A stretch of 64,000 nt of DNA from Prorocentrum cordatum. Its lineage: Eukaryota > Sar > Dinophyceae > Prorocentrales > Prorocentraceae. The position numbers were made by a program, and so were the translations under genes. The notes beneath the pieces were generated by a model. That model was given only the letters and a program-made list of their open reading frames with translations, did no database searches and was not told the origin of the DNA. This document shows, in pieces, positions 32,088 to 43,289 of this stretch; positions within the stretch are counted from its first letter, which is position 1, and each line of letters opens with the position of its first letter. The stretch is taken from the NCBI GenBank assembly GCA_963575745.1, contig CAUYUJ010016902.1, forward strand, positions 187,558-251,557. Reading direction: 5' to 3'.

Positions 32088-32113
32088 CATCGCTCGGACG
32101 TCCATTCCCCGTG
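32088..32113 (+). repeat. Family B palindromic element, left-end fragment
   Basis: CATCGCTCGGACGTCCATTC then CCCGTG, identical to the start of copy 1, then the sequence turns into minisatellite. Confidence 0.75.
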
Positions 32114-32119
32114 CCCCAG

Positions 32120-32395
32120 GCGGGGCCCAAGAGAGCCCCAAGACGGCCCCAAGAGCGCCCACGAGCGCCCCAAGAGCGCTCCAAGAGGGGTCCAGGAGGC
32201 GATTTCGGTGCTCCCGAAGAGGTAAAGAATTTGGAGATTCCCTCTTTTGGAATCGATCTCCTCCAAGACGGGCCCCAGAAGCACCCCTAAAGCTCCCCAG
32301 AGGGCCCAGGAGGACCCCAAGAGACGCCCAGACGGCCCCAAGAGGCGCCCAATAGGTCCCCAAGAAGCCCCGCACGAGGCCTCAAGAGGATCCCC
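32120..32395 (+). repeat. Degenerate CCAAGAGGC minisatellite, forward
   Basis: Same family as 5330-5970. The island TTGGAATCGATCTCCTCC (32248) matches TTGCATCGATCTCCTCC at 5732. Confidence 0.85.
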
Positions 32396-32411
32396 GATGT
32401 ACCCAACTATC

Positions 32412-32525
32412 CCTCATTCTCCTCCTTTTCCTCCTCCTCCTCGGCCCTCCTCCTCCTCCTCCTCCTCCTCCTCCTCCTCCTCCTCCTCCTCCTTCCTCCT
32501 CCTCCTTCCCCTCCTCCTCTTCCTC
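32412..32525 (+). repeat. (CCT)n microsatellite
   Basis: Perfect core of about 14 CCT units at 32450-32490, imperfect around it. Confidence 0.95.
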
Positions 32526-32650
32526 TGACGACGACGACGATTCTTCCTCAATCCTCCACCTTTTTGGGGTATGTTTTCTGCCCTCTGTTTTTCTGCGTGC
32601 TCCCCCACCTCCCCGATCACCTCAACTCCCCTGGGCATCGTTTGCGGATG

Positions 32651-33020
32651 GACTGGTGGGGATACTTTTTCTGTCGCGGCCGCAAGCGAAGGCGCACGCA
32701 GCGTCAGAGGTCAACCCGGGCTACGGGCGAAGCCTAATTGCCCAGCGGACGCTCACGGTTGCCGAGCTGCCGCCGAAGGAAGCTGGGGGGGCGCCGGGGG
32801 CTGCAGACAGACTGCGAAGGCTGCCAGGAACGCCAGGCGGCCAGCGTGCGGGTACCCAGAGGCGGGGCCACCGGGAACAAGATGAATTGAACTTTGTCGC
32901 ACCAGGCGCCAGAGGTCGACGCGCCACAAAGCGTGGCGAAGCGCGGGGCACTGGTGGGGATACTTTTTGTTCGCAACCGCAAGCGGACAGCCGCGCGGCG
33001 TCGAGGAGTCGCACGAAAAC
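32651..33020 (+). repeat. Direct repeat of ACTGGTGGGGATACTTTTT blocks
   Basis: Two copies 298 bases apart (32652, 32950), each followed by GCNNCCGCAAGCG. A third, shorter copy ACTGGTGGGGATACGCGAAG is at 33374. No gene in between. Confidence 0.7.
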
Positions 33021-33690
33021 CAAGCCTACAATGAGCAGGACAGATGCCCACACTACAGCAGGCGAGCGCGTAGAAAGGCAGGGCCGAGACTGGGCGCGGG
33101 CGGCGAACGGGCAGCGAAAATGGCCAGGCGACTAACCACAGCTCAGCCCAGAAGCCGGTGATCACGAGCCCGTGCACACCAGTGACCTCGACATCCTCGA
33201 AGAGACACGCCACGTCTCCGTGAAAGCGTAAGCCAATTCGGGAGAACCGCGCAACCGTCGTCAGCCAATATATTGCGACCTCACAGCGAAGGCTCATCGT
33301 GTATGCGTAGTCGGACCTCGAAGTGCAAACAGGTCCCCGCATCCCAGGTATCCCGATTCGACAGAACGAGTCGACTGGTGGGGATACGCGAAGCGTCAAC
33401 AATTTTTGGCTTGCCTTCTCGCCTTGCCGCTTCCGATGTGTTTGTGGGGGCTCGAGATGGCCCCAAAACAGGATTGTCCAGGAGAGCCCCAGGAGGGGCC
33501 CAGTTACTGGGGTGTGGCCACGACGGTGCGAAGAGTGCGGCGACGGGCCTCGCGGAGCGAAATAGATAATTACCCGCGGGCACCGCCGCCGAGCAGCGCG
33601 CGCCGTGTGGGCGGGCGCCTCTGCGCCCAAAGTAAGCGACTCGACCTGCGACCACCTCACCGCTCGGGGAGAACCTCCAGGTCCCCAAGG
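33021..33690. other. Unrecognised spacer
   Basis: A 547-residue minus-strand frame (32734-34377) crosses this and several repeats. It has no domain and includes family G translated, so I do not call it a gene. Confidence 0.45.
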
Positions 33691-33853
33691 TTGAAGGGGC
33701 CCTGGGACACACGAGTAAATAGACACAAAAAAAGATTCCCCATATTTTCCCATGTTTTCTGGGTTTTTGTCTTCCCCCCACTTCCCATATGGTCCAATAT
33801 TTTCTGGGGAATCGACGATTAATTGTGTCTGTGTGTTGTCTTCCCTCCTTAAT
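33691..33853 (+). repeat. Family G dispersed AT-rich repeat, copy 2
   Basis: TTGAAGGGGCCCTGGGACAC, then ATTCCCCATATTTTCCCATG, CTTCCCCCCACTTCCCATAT, GACGATTAATTGTGTCTGTG and TTCCCTCCTTAA. This is one of the fullest copies. Confidence 0.9.
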
Positions 33854-34024
33854 GGTTGATGTCCAGGGCGAAGGCTCCAAACGGAGTCGGGGCAGAGGGC
33901 CCCGAGCCGAGAGGAAGCTTCGCCCCAGGACAAGGGTGGTGTCCGCCCCGTTGGCGGTCGAGGCGCTTCCGCGCCGTCCAGCCACGCGGGCACTGTCCAC
34001 GTGGCAGTCGGCCGCGAGCAGCTG

Positions 34025-34200
34025 CGCGCAACGAGGGGCCCAGGAGGGGCCCGAGAGGGCCCCAGGAGGGCCTCAACAGGGCCCCAAGAGACCCTCTTTA
34101 AGCCTCCGAGGGGGGAGGGGGGGGGCCTGCACTTCCCACCCCTGCCTTTTTGGAGCGACGGGGCCCGAAATCGCCCCAAGAGGCCTCCAAGACGCCCACT
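34025..34200 (+). repeat. CCCAGGAGGGCC/CCCAAGAGG minisatellite, forward
   Basis: Degenerate units, richer in CCCAGGAGG than the other blocks. Confidence 0.7.
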
Positions 34201-34554
34201 CTGCAGGGTTTTTGCATGCTCTCCCCCTCGGAAAAGACCCTGCAGAGAGGGGGGCCTTCTTGTGCTAGTTATGGAGCCCTGAGCCCTCCTTCTCAAACAA
34301 GGGGTGTCTGCAATTCCCTGATTTCGGCAGCTCGCCTGGCAATCCCTCCTGCCCGTCCTGGACGCAACACGAACCAAGTGCCCGAGAATTCGTTATGCCG
34401 AAGAGAGATGCAAGATAACTCCAAGAACTCATCGCAGAAGGACCAAATAAACACGGGGCTGCAGGGAAACATATACTCGAAGCGTCAAGAATTCTAATAA
34501 GGGGCCGCCCCTCCCTCTTACCAGCAGACTCTTGCGTGCATCCCCCTACTCATC

Positions 34555-34860
34555 GAGGCTGCTTCCATAGTGACCACTCCCGAATGATACACTTCCAGCA
34601 TTGCAGCGATTACCTAAAACCACATTCCACACGTCCCCGCTCGAGAATGGTGCACTTGCAGCATGTCGGATAATACCTCACCCCCCCTTCCACGCGTGCT
34701 CACTCGAGGATGGTGCACTTCCTGCATGGTAGCAAATTCCTGAACCCTCATTCCATGCGCGCCCGCTAGAAGAGTGTACATTTCCCGCATGGCTGCCAAC
34801 TCCTAGACCCCTCATCCCACGCGCACCCGCTCGAGGATCGTGCACGTAGGGTATTCCCAA
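34555..34860 (+). repeat. 63-64-bp tandem array, five units
   Basis: ATGGTGCAC-like markers at 34646, 34710, 34773 and 34837, plus an earlier diverged unit at 34583. Shared words: CATTCCACGCG, CCCGCTCGAGGATGGTGCAC, GCATGG. Confidence 0.88.
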
Positions 34861-34929
34861 GCGCAGTTCCCAAGCGCTGCAGGGCCCCCCAAGCCACGAT
34901 CCCTCGTAAAAGACAACGGATATGCACCC

Positions 34930-35430
34930 CGAGGTTCCAAGAGGGCCCGTGGCGGCAACTGAGGACACCAAGATGGCCCAAGATGCCTCGAAAACGGCCC
35001 AAGATGACGCCAAGGCAGCCGAATATTGACTCAAGACTGCCCAAGATGCCTCCAAGAAGGCCCACAATGGCCACACGAGGACCTCCAACAGGGTCCGAAG
35101 AAGCCCAATTCAATGATTTCCCTTGGGTTCTGGAATGACTTTGGCATCCTCGCCTCTTCGGACTACCATCAAGCCTACCCAAGACAACTCCACGATGGCC
35201 CAAGAGACGTCCACGACGGCCCAAAAACGGACTTAGAGGGCCCTTCGACGGCACTCACGGCGCCAAGACTGCCCCACGACGGCACCCGGATACCAACCAT
35301 ACAGCCAACAGGGCCCCAAGAAGGCCCAAGAAAGCCTTAAGCAGGCATAAGAGGGCTCAAAGACAGCCCACGAAGGCCCTAAGGAACCCCCAAGACTGCC
35401 TCACAGGAGGCAGAGACAGCACCAAGACTA
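34930..35430 (+). repeat. Degenerate CCCAAGATGCC minisatellite, forward
   Basis: Units near GCCCAAGATGCC, with the island CATCCTCGCCTCTTCGGAC at 35147, as in other blocks of the family. Confidence 0.82.
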
Positions 35431-35441
35431 CACAAACGAGT

Positions 35442-35442
<1 letters not shown>

Positions 35443-35478
<36 letters not shown>

Positions 35479-35870
35479 ACAACAGCATCACTATCATCAT
35501 ATCATCGCCATCGCCACCATCATCATCGTCTCGTCACCATCACCATCATCATCAGCATCACCATCATCATCATCATCATCACCATCATCACCATCACCAT
35601 CATCAACACCCTGATCATCACCATCACCACCGTCGCCGTCGTCATCATCATTATGATGATGACCATCATCACCAACGACAACAAAAATCATCATCATTAT
35701 GATCATCATCATCATCATGATCATCATCATCATAATCATTACCGCCATCATCGTAAACATCATCACGATCATCATCATCATCACCATAATCGCCGTCAAC
35801 AGCAACACCAACATCACCACAACATGTATCGTAATCATCATCGTGATCGTCATCACCATCACCCTCATCA
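35443..35870 (+). repeat. (CAT)n microsatellite, degenerate
   Basis: CAT/CATCAC/CATCGT units throughout, with CATTATGATGATG inversions near 35650. Confidence 0.95.
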
Positions 35871-35879
35871 TCCGTGGGT

Positions 35880-36075
35880 GTTCATGCACCATCCTGGCCC
35901 GACAGTGGCATTGAATCTCGAGGCCGAGGAGGATGTTGGCATGCGCGAGCTCCGTTTTTCACGAAGTGCGCAGCCCTTCAGGCGCACGCGTCCCCGGGCA
36001 AGAGACACCCCATCACCATGAGTGCGTCCGGCCTGCGGGGGTGGTCACACGAGAACAAACGTGCGACATACACCT
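35880..36075 (+). repeat. Direct duplication copy 1 beside CAT array
   Basis: TGGCCCGACAGTGGCATTGA to CGAGAACAAACGTGCGA matches 36397-36590 at an offset of 515 bases, with about 5-10% difference by eye. Confidence 0.93.
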
Positions 36076-36396
36076 CAGAGAGACCATACGCTGCAGCTTT
36101 GTTATCACAGACTGACAACATGCAGGTGATCAGCCGTCTCCCTGAGCCCACTGCTGCTTGTCTTGGACCGCGGTGAGCCCAACGCAGGGGTTGGGTGGCG
36201 CACACCCCTGGGCCCACGGATCGGCTTGGCTGCAGGTGGACGCAGAAGGCGCCAGACGAGCGCAGCGCCGCTGCAGCGCAGAGGTGTCTGACAAGGTGCT
36301 TCGTGCGCGCCGCGAGGGGGCCGCAGCATGCAAAGCGCATGCCGGGCAGCACCGCGAGAAAGCGCCCTTTGTGAAGCACGCGGGGGGAATGGCTGC

Positions 36397-36592
36397 TCAT
36401 GCATCATCCTGGCCCGACAGTGGCATTGAATCACGGGGCCGTGTCGGATGTTGGCACGCGCGAGCTCCGTTCTTCACGAAGTGCGCAGCCCTTCACAGGC
36501 GCACGCGTCCCCGGGCAAGAGACACCTCATCAACATGAGTGCGTCCGGCCTGCGGGGGTGGTCACACGAGAACAGACGTGCGAAATACACAC
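36397..36592 (+). repeat. Direct duplication copy 2 beside CAT array
   Basis: See 35880-36075. CACGAAGTGCGCAGCCCTTC and GAGTGCGTCCGGCCTGCGGG are identical in both. Confidence 0.93.
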
Positions 36593-36639
36593 TTGTGGAA
36601 TAATATCAATTGCAGCTGTGTTGTTGAAGGGATGGCACA

Positions 36640-36698
<59 letters not shown>

Positions 36699-36712
36699 GC
36701 ATCAGCATCATC

Positions 36713-36761
<49 letters not shown>

Positions 36762-36921
36762 GCATCAGCATCAGCATCAGCATCATCATCAGCATCAGCA
36801 TCAGCGTCATCATCAGCGTCAGCATCAGCGTCAGCATCAGCAATATCATCGTCATCGTGACAAAAATCATTATCATCGCAATCATCATCATCATCAGCAT
36901 CATCATCAGCAACACCATCAA

Positions 36922-36952
<31 letters not shown>

Positions 36953-37215
36953 GTCACCATCCTCATCATCATCATCCACATCATTCTCATTAGTAACACC
37001 ACCAATGTAACCGTCGCCATCATCATCACCATCATAATAATCATAATAATAATAATAATAATCTTCATTACCATCATCGTCATCATCATCGTCACCAGCA
37101 TCATCATCACCATCACAAACACCATCACAAACACTATCACAATCACCATCATCATGACCATCAGCATCACCGCCATCATCACCACCACCGCCGTCATCAT
37201 CGTCCTCATCCCCAT
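36640..37215 (+). repeat. (CAT)n microsatellite, degenerate
   Basis: Perfect CAT at 36641-36695, then CATCAG and CATCAC variants to about 37200. Poly-Ser, Ile and Asp frames are artefacts. Confidence 0.96.
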
Positions 37216-37594
37216 CACCCTCAGAATCCTCAGCACGGCTCTCCCAAGCCTGGAGACACGAGGTGTCACACGTGACGGTTCCCGAGCCCCCTCGAACAGT
37301 CGCCACCCGGAATGCTGAGCTGCCACGGCGGCGGGACTTGCCGCAGGCAGCTGGTTACAAAAAAATGTCGCATGCGATGGGGCATAACCGCCGTGCGCGG
37401 TGACCTACGCGGGCCGCCGATGCGGCACACACGCACACACCGTGGAGAAGCCGTTGCGCTCACGCGCGGCGACCCTGTGCGGACGGCGTGCGCGCCAGTG
37501 TTCGCGAAGTTGAGCATCGTTGAACATGGCCGTGGTGCTGTGGGTGTGTGCGGCGCGTGGCGTCGTACTGTGATGCTCCAGGAGAGCTTCGGAG

Positions 37595-37693
37595 GTCGTC
37601 GTCGTCGCCGCCGTCATCGTCGGAGGGCTCCGGAGGTCGGCGCCGCCGCCGCCGCCGCCGTCGTCGTCGTCGTCGCCGTCGTAGTCGTCGCCG

Positions 37694-37746
<53 letters not shown>

Positions 37747-38025
37747 GTCGCCGGCGCCATCGTCGTCGTCGCCGTTGTCGTCGTCGTCGTCGGAGGGCTC
37801 CGGAGGTCGGCGCCGCCGCCGCCGCCATCGTCGTCGTCCTCGCCGTTGTCGTCGTCGTCGTCGCCGTTGCCGTCGCCGTCGCCGTCGTCGCCCTCGTCGT
37901 CGTGGTCCTCGTCGTCCTCGCCGTCGTCGTCGTCGTCGCTGGCGTCGTCCTCGTCGTCGTCGTCGCCGCCGTCGTCGTCGTCGTCGTCGTAGTCGCCGTC
38001 GTCGTCCTCGTCGTCGTCCCCAGCC
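37595..38025 (+). repeat. (GTC)n microsatellite with an internal duplication
   Basis: GTC units. The segment GGAGGGCTCCGGAGGTCGGC occurs at 37621 and 37792. Confidence 0.95.
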
Positions 38026-38310
38026 TCCATCCCACCTGGCGGGGGGCTCGTGGAGTCCTGAGACCCATCCTATCTTGGGGGGGGGCCCGTGGGCCCTCGA
38101 CCCGGGATCATAGATGCCTGTGACTTCGGGTTCCGCAGGATCTATCCCACTCTAGGCTGGTGGGCTGGTGAATCGGAGGTTGGGGGGTGAGATCGAAGTG
38201 GAACGGAGAGCCCCCCCACCGGGAAATCGGTTTCGGTTTCGTGTTCGTGCGTGCCGTGCGTGCGGGCGAGGCGAGGCTGCGTGGGCGGGCGAGAGGAAAG
38301 TCTCCTGTGG

Positions 38311-38518
38311 CTGAGGCGCGGCCAGACCAAATGATTCTCACTCCGGCAAACGGTGGCGCGCGGTGTCCCGCCGGTGTCCCGCCGGTGTCCCGCTGGTGTC
38401 CCGCTTGTGGCTGGGCCCCGGCCGGACCAACTGATTCTCCCTCCGGCAAGCGGTGGCGCGCGGTGTCCCGCCGGTGTCCCGCCGGTGTCCCGCTGGTGTC
38501 CCGGTGTCCCGCTGGTGC
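38311..38518 (+). repeat. 100-bp tandem duplication with CCGGTGTCCCG 11-mers
   Basis: CGGTGGCGCGCGGTGTCCCG at 38351 and 38451. Within each copy, GTGTCCCGCCG or GTGTCCCGCTG repeats three to five times. Confidence 0.92.
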
Positions 38519-38521
38519 GAA

Positions 38522-38715
38522 AACGATAGTGAGACCGATGACGAAATCGATTGTGAGCTCGATAGTGAGATCGATAGTGAGACCGATAGTGAGATCGATC
38601 GTGAGATCGATAGTGAGATCGATAGTGAGATGAATAGTGATATCGATTGTGAGATCGAGTGATATCGATAGGGAGATCGTGAGTGGGATCGATAGCGAGA
38701 TCCAGAGTGAGATCC
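38522..38715 (+). repeat. 12-bp tandem array (GATCGATAGTGA)
   Basis: About fifteen imperfect units. ATCGAT sits at unit junctions. The fixed 12-bp period gives an Ile-Asp-Ser-Glu open frame and, on the minus strand, Ser-Leu-Ser-Ile. Confidence 0.92.
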
Positions 38716-38754
38716 GATGCTCGACCGCGCGGTGCCAGAAAAGCAGCAAGCGTG

Positions 38755-38875
38755 CGCCAACCCCGAAAGGCTCCCAAGAGACACCCAAGAGGCCCCAAAG
38801 AGCCTCAAGAGGCCTCCAAGACCCCCCAAGAGGTCCAAAAGACGCGCGCAAACGGCCCCCCAAGCCCTTGCAAAA
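38755..38875 (+). repeat. CCCAAGAGGCCCC minisatellite, forward
   Basis: Short block of the common family. Confidence 0.75.
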
Positions 38876-39280
38876 TGAGCTAAATGAATTATTATTTCGT
38901 TGGTTCCCGGGGGGGAGAATGATACCAAGGCGCCCAAGAGCGAAGGATGACGTAAACAACTCGACACCAAGGCTCCCAAGAGCGAGCGGCAACGCAACAA
39001 TCACCACTGTTGCCCATTGCTGGCCCCCCTCACCCCCAACCTCCTTATCGCCCGCAGGGTGGTCGTATACCACCCTCTGGATTAAAAAGTTGTGACCGGC
39101 ACTATGCGAGAGAGCGATCCCCGCGGGTTTCGCCGGTCGACTGGCCCTCGAGCCTCCACCATCGATGAACCCCGAGACGACTCCAAGGCAGGCCCGTGAA
39201 CCGAATGACGGAACGGCTCCGCAGGGCGTGGAGCTCTGCAGCACAAAGTTATGGAAATCATCGCACACGAAATCTTTGTC
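38876..39280. other. Unrecognised spacer
   Basis: CCAAGGCGCCCAAGAGCGA and CCAAGGCTCCCAAGAGCGA at 38927 and 38970. No gene. Confidence 0.45.
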
Positions 39281-39282
39281 TT

Positions 39283-39505
39283 CTGGCGGCATGGAAGGCA
39301 ACCTGAAAGTGCTGTTTGAGGATGTCTTCAGCGAAACGACCACTCTCAGGCGGCATGAACATCGATCTGAAACTTGTTGTGAGGAAGTCCTAGGCGAAAT
39401 CGCCACTTTCAGACGGCATGGGAGAATTTCAGATCGCCCTGGAAGGCGATCTGATATTTTTTTGAGGAAGTCCTAGGCGGAATGCCACTTTCAGACGCCG
39501 GCCCC
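39283..39505 (+). repeat. Short array with the GAGGATGTCTTC core, three units
   Basis: Cores GAGGATGTCTTCAGCGAAAC (39319), GAGGAAGTCCTAGGCGAAAT (39382) and GAGGAAGTCCTAGGCGGAAT (39464), separated by CCACTTTCAGACGGCATG blocks. Relates to the 21.3-kb array. Confidence 0.82.
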
Positions 39506-40285
39506 ATTTGGCCTTTATAATATTAAAAGGGGGTGAGGTATGCGTCTGAAACTCCCAATTCGACATCAAATCCAACATTGTCCTGGGCCCCATGGCCTAA
39601 CGGGTGGCCAACAGCGTCTCTCTCTCTCTCGAACCCCGCCGTCCCAACTATTTAATCCAGCGGGTTGTAGGTAAGTTAGACAATGCCGAGAATTCGACCG
39701 AGTCTTCGACGTCGCTCAATCAAAGACTGCACGGGCGCCTGCCGAACTCGAACATGCCTGTAACGCGAACGCGTCCGAAGACCCACGAAAACGACGAGCG
39801 ACGAGAACGACAAGCGTGCGACGACGAGGGGGATCTGCGCAGGCCAGAAGGCTTGCGAATTAGTGTCCTACAAGTTGCGACGTGTGAAAAACGCCATCGT
39901 CGCAAAAAAAAAAACATCACATCCGTGGATTGGCACTTCGGCCAAACCGACATGCAACCGTGCTTGACACCGCGCTGCAATTAACAATGTCGGCCTCACT
40001 GGCCGCCAGGGACGCCTCCCCTGGAGTGGCGCTTATCCCTCGTCTGCAATTTCTCCTCCTGATCACTGTGCGAGCCCAGAGTCCTCATCCTGCAGACAAG
40101 CTCCTCTACAACAGCGTCGTGGCTCATAATGTCAATTGACATCGCTGACTGAAATGACTGAAATGTCCAGCCCATATGGACACCGCGCTCAGGCTAAGAA
40201 ACGAATCGATCCCCACATGCGCTCCGCCATGAAAACTGTTGTACATATTGATGAACGTGAACAGTATATCTATGCAGACATACAT
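39506..40285. other. Low-repeat spacer, no gene recognised
   Basis: Average composition. A 126-residue frame at 39604-39984 has no known motif. Confidence 0.4.
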
Positions 40286-40286
40286 A

Positions 40287-40375
40287 TATAATAAATGTTT
40301 GTATATATATATATATGTATGTGTATATGTGTGTGTGCATCTGTATGTATAGATGTATATACAACTGTATGTAAG
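40287..40375 (+). repeat. AT/GTAT microsatellite
   Basis: TATATATATATGTATGTGTATATG and similar, imperfect. Confidence 0.88.
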
Positions 40376-40644
40376 CATAGTATCCCGGTTTGTGGAGCGC
40401 AAGCATTTACTCAAGTAGCCAAATATACTACCTAGAGTATGTCGAACAAAGGCAATCCCAACAGACATTCATGAGCCAATATGCCATCGAACCAAAACAG
40501 TACCAGCTCACCACCGCCGGCGGCGCCAACAGTACCAGCTCACCACCGGCGGCGGCGTCGTGGGTGTGCGCGTGGGGCCACCGACCTGCGCACGAACCAT
40601 CGCAGGCCATCGCAGTTCTCACCAGATTATTGCGCTCAGCCCAG

Positions 40645-40745
40645 AGGCTGAGGAGGAGGAGGAGGAGTAGGAGGAGGAGGAGGGGGAGGAGGGAGGAGGC
40701 GAGAGGCGAACGCGAAAGGCGGAGGAAGGAGGACGAGGAGGAGAT
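40645..40745 (+). repeat. (GGA)n microsatellite
   Basis: GGA units with GTA interruptions, within a purine-rich stretch. Confidence 0.9.
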
Positions 40746-41320
40746 GCCAGCACTGCTCCACCTGACCGTGCCAGCGCTCATCTTGCAGCGCAAGCGAGGC
40801 CCCTCGCTCGACCCCCCATATCCAGGGCGCCGCTTCTGCTCTCGAAGTGCAGTCCAGCTCGGAGGCGACCGGGGGATCCGAGCTGGACATGCCCAACGAA
40901 AAACAGTCAAGAAGGGGAGATGAAGGCAAATTCAATCCCCAGACCCGTCTCAGGGTCGAAAAGGACAAGTCTTCCGAGCCGCGCCCAACCATGGCGACGA
41001 AAGGTTCCCTGTCTCTGCTCTTTCTGCTGACAAGCACCAGTGCTGGTCCACCTCGGCCCCCCAGCCGTGGAACGCAGCATGGCCTAAACCATACCTCCGG
41101 AGCGACGCTTAATCGGCCAGAACGGCAGAAATCGGCTGACACATCGAATCGGAAAGTGTCGAAGGGGCTCGAGCGGGGCCGGCGGAGTAGGAATGACTGC
41201 GGGACCGCCCAAGACCCCGCGCTTGCCCGCGCGCGCGCCCTGCAGAACGCCATCTCTCCCATGACCCGAATGAGCGACGAGACGAGAACGTGGTCATGTT
41301 CGCCGGCATTGGCGCGCAAT
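40746..41320. other. Unrecognised spacer
   Basis: A 178-residue plus frame (40847-41383) has no domain and runs into a family E element. Confidence 0.4.
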
Positions 41321-41321
41321 C

Positions 41322-41484
41322 TTAGGTCGGGCATGTCCCCCCTACAGGCGGATTTTGGAGGAGAAGAAATAAGAAACTGGTAACCCGGAATACGATGCAA
41401 AAAAATTGTAAAATCATCGTCCCCATACCATTTTCTATTACTATGATTGAACATTCCTCCTGTAGAAAGACATGACCGACTTAA
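41322..41484 (+). mobile_element. Family E MITE-like element, copy 4 (163 bp)
   Basis: Ends TTAGGTCGGGCATGTCCCCC and GACATGACCGACTTAA. Expected 8-bp flanks do not match (GCGCAATC, GCTGCCCG), so one side may have been rearranged, perhaps by the GGA tract that starts just to the right. Confidence 0.82.
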
Positions 41485-41494
41485 GCTGCCCGAG

Positions 41495-41614
41495 TAGGAG
41501 GAGGATGAGGAGGAGGAGGACGGGGAGAAGAGGAGGAGGAGGAGGAGGAGCAGCAGCGGGAGGAGGAACAGGAGGGGGTGGTGGAGGAGGAGGAGGAGGT
41601 TAAGGATGATGTTG

Positions 41615-41672
<58 letters not shown>

Positions 41673-41686
41673 GGAGGATGAGGATG

Positions 41687-41723
<37 letters not shown>

Positions 41724-42545
41724 CGATGATGAGGAGGAGGACGACGAGGAGGAGGAGAAGGCGGACGAGGAGGGAGAGGGGGAGGGGTGGAGGGGAGGAG
41801 GAGGAGGAGGAGGAGGGAGGAGGAGGGGGAGGAAGAGAAGGAGGAGGAGGGGGAGGAGGAGGTTGAGGAGGAAGAGGAAAAGGAAGAGGAAGAGGAGGAG
41901 GAGGAGGAGGAGGAGGAGGAGGAGGAGGAGGTTGAGTGCGGAGTGCGGGGGCCGAGGAACGCAATGTCCCGCCGCAGGCCTACGCTCCCGCAGGAGAGCC
42001 CTCCGTGGGGCCGAGTGTTGAGGACCCAACAGCCAGCGCGAAGGAGGAGGTGGAGGTGGAGGAGGAGGGGGACGAGGAGGGGTAGGAGTAGGAGGAGGAG
42101 GAGGAGGAGGAGCAGAGGAGGAGGAGGAGGAGGAGGAGCTTCAGCAGAGAGATGAGGAAGGAGAGGAGGAGGAGGAAGAGGAGGAGGAGCAAGAGAGGAG
42201 TAGGAGGAGGAGAGGAGGAGGAGGAGGAGGAGGAGGAAGAGGAGGAGGAGGAGGTGGTGAGGTGGAGAGGAGGAGGAGGAGGAGGAGGAGGAGGAGGAAG
42301 AAGAGAGAGGGGAGGAGAGGAGGACGGGGAGGAGGACGTGGTGGAGGAGAGGAGGAGGAGAGGAGGAGATGGAGGAGGAGGAGGAGGAGAGAAGAAGGAG
42401 GAGGAGGACGAGGAGGAGGACGATGAAGAGGAGGAGGAGGAGGAGGAGGAGGTTGAGGACGAGGGGGAGAAGAGAGGGGGGGGAAGAGGAGGACGGTTAG
42501 GAGGAGGAGGAGGAGGAGGAGGAGGAGGAGGAGGAGCAGCGGGAG
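41495..42545 (+). repeat. Purine-rich GGA/GAT tract, 1.05 kb
   Basis: Nearly all G and A on the plus strand apart from GAT runs (41607-41735) and a non-repeat island 41930-42040. Gives large Pro/Ser/Leu and Glu/Arg frames without meaning. Confidence 0.95.
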
Positions 42546-42732
42546 GAGGAACAGGCGAGTCGGGAACAGCCCCGAGGTCCCAGGCACGACGCTTCCCCCG
42601 TGGCGCGGGCTGGTACGGCCTACGACTACCTTGTTTCTCTCCCCCAGGGTCCCGAAGGATCACCTGGGATGTCGATCGGGAGGCTACCCGCCTGTTTTCC
42701 TGGGGAAGGATCCCAATGGAACAGGTGCCACG

Positions 42733-42733
<1 letters not shown>
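42546..42733. other. Non-repeat island
   Basis: Ordinary sequence between two purine blocks. No gene. Confidence 0.4.
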
Positions 42734-42775
<42 letters not shown>

Positions 42776-42840
42776 GGAGGAGGAGGAGGAGGAGGAGGAG
42801 GAGGAAGAGGAGGAGGAGGAGGAGGAGCAGGGGGAGGAGA
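42734..42840 (+). repeat. (GAT)n then (GGA)n microsatellite
   Basis: About 14 GAT units followed by about 20 GGA-type units. Confidence 0.95.
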
Positions 42841-43014
42841 ACTCCGGAGGCCGTGGGGGCCTCCTTCGAGATCCTGGGGGCACCTGGGGGCAGGGGCACC
42901 TCTGGCGCAACCCCCGAAGAGGGACCCGGCGGCCGAGGGCGAGGCCCCCACGGAACACTTCCTGCTTGGGGCCCCACGCTAGCGAACACACGTCTCGATT
43001 CTCTCTCGCGGACC

Positions 43015-43280
43015 CTCCTCTTCTTCTTCGTCTTCTTCGTCTCGATCCTCCTCTTCTTCTTCGTCTTCTTCGTATGATTATCATTCGTATAATTATTATG
43101 AGTAGCAATCTCCTTCGAACTGCGATTCGTGTTACTATGAATTATCTTTCGCGTTAGTCGCATAAGTGGTAGTATGAGTCGTATGTTTTTATTGGTGATA
43201 CTAGTAATAATAGTATGACGATTCGTATGTTTGATATTTTTCGTCTTCTTCGTGCTCGTCTTCAGTTTCACCTTCGTCTT
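43015..43280 (+). repeat. CTTCTT low complexity and AT-rich ATTCGTATGA-type words
   Basis: TCTTCTTCGTCTTCTTCG twice at 43020-43070. Then an AT-rich stretch with CGTATGATTATCATTCGTAT (43068) as a near palindrome, and ATTCGTATG again at 43222. Confidence 0.65.
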
Positions 43281-43289
43281 ACTATGATT

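Noticed and set aside
32734-34377. 547-residue minus-strand frame as a gene
   Set aside because: It crosses family G and the GTGGGGATAC repeats and shows no domain; length is explained by high GC.
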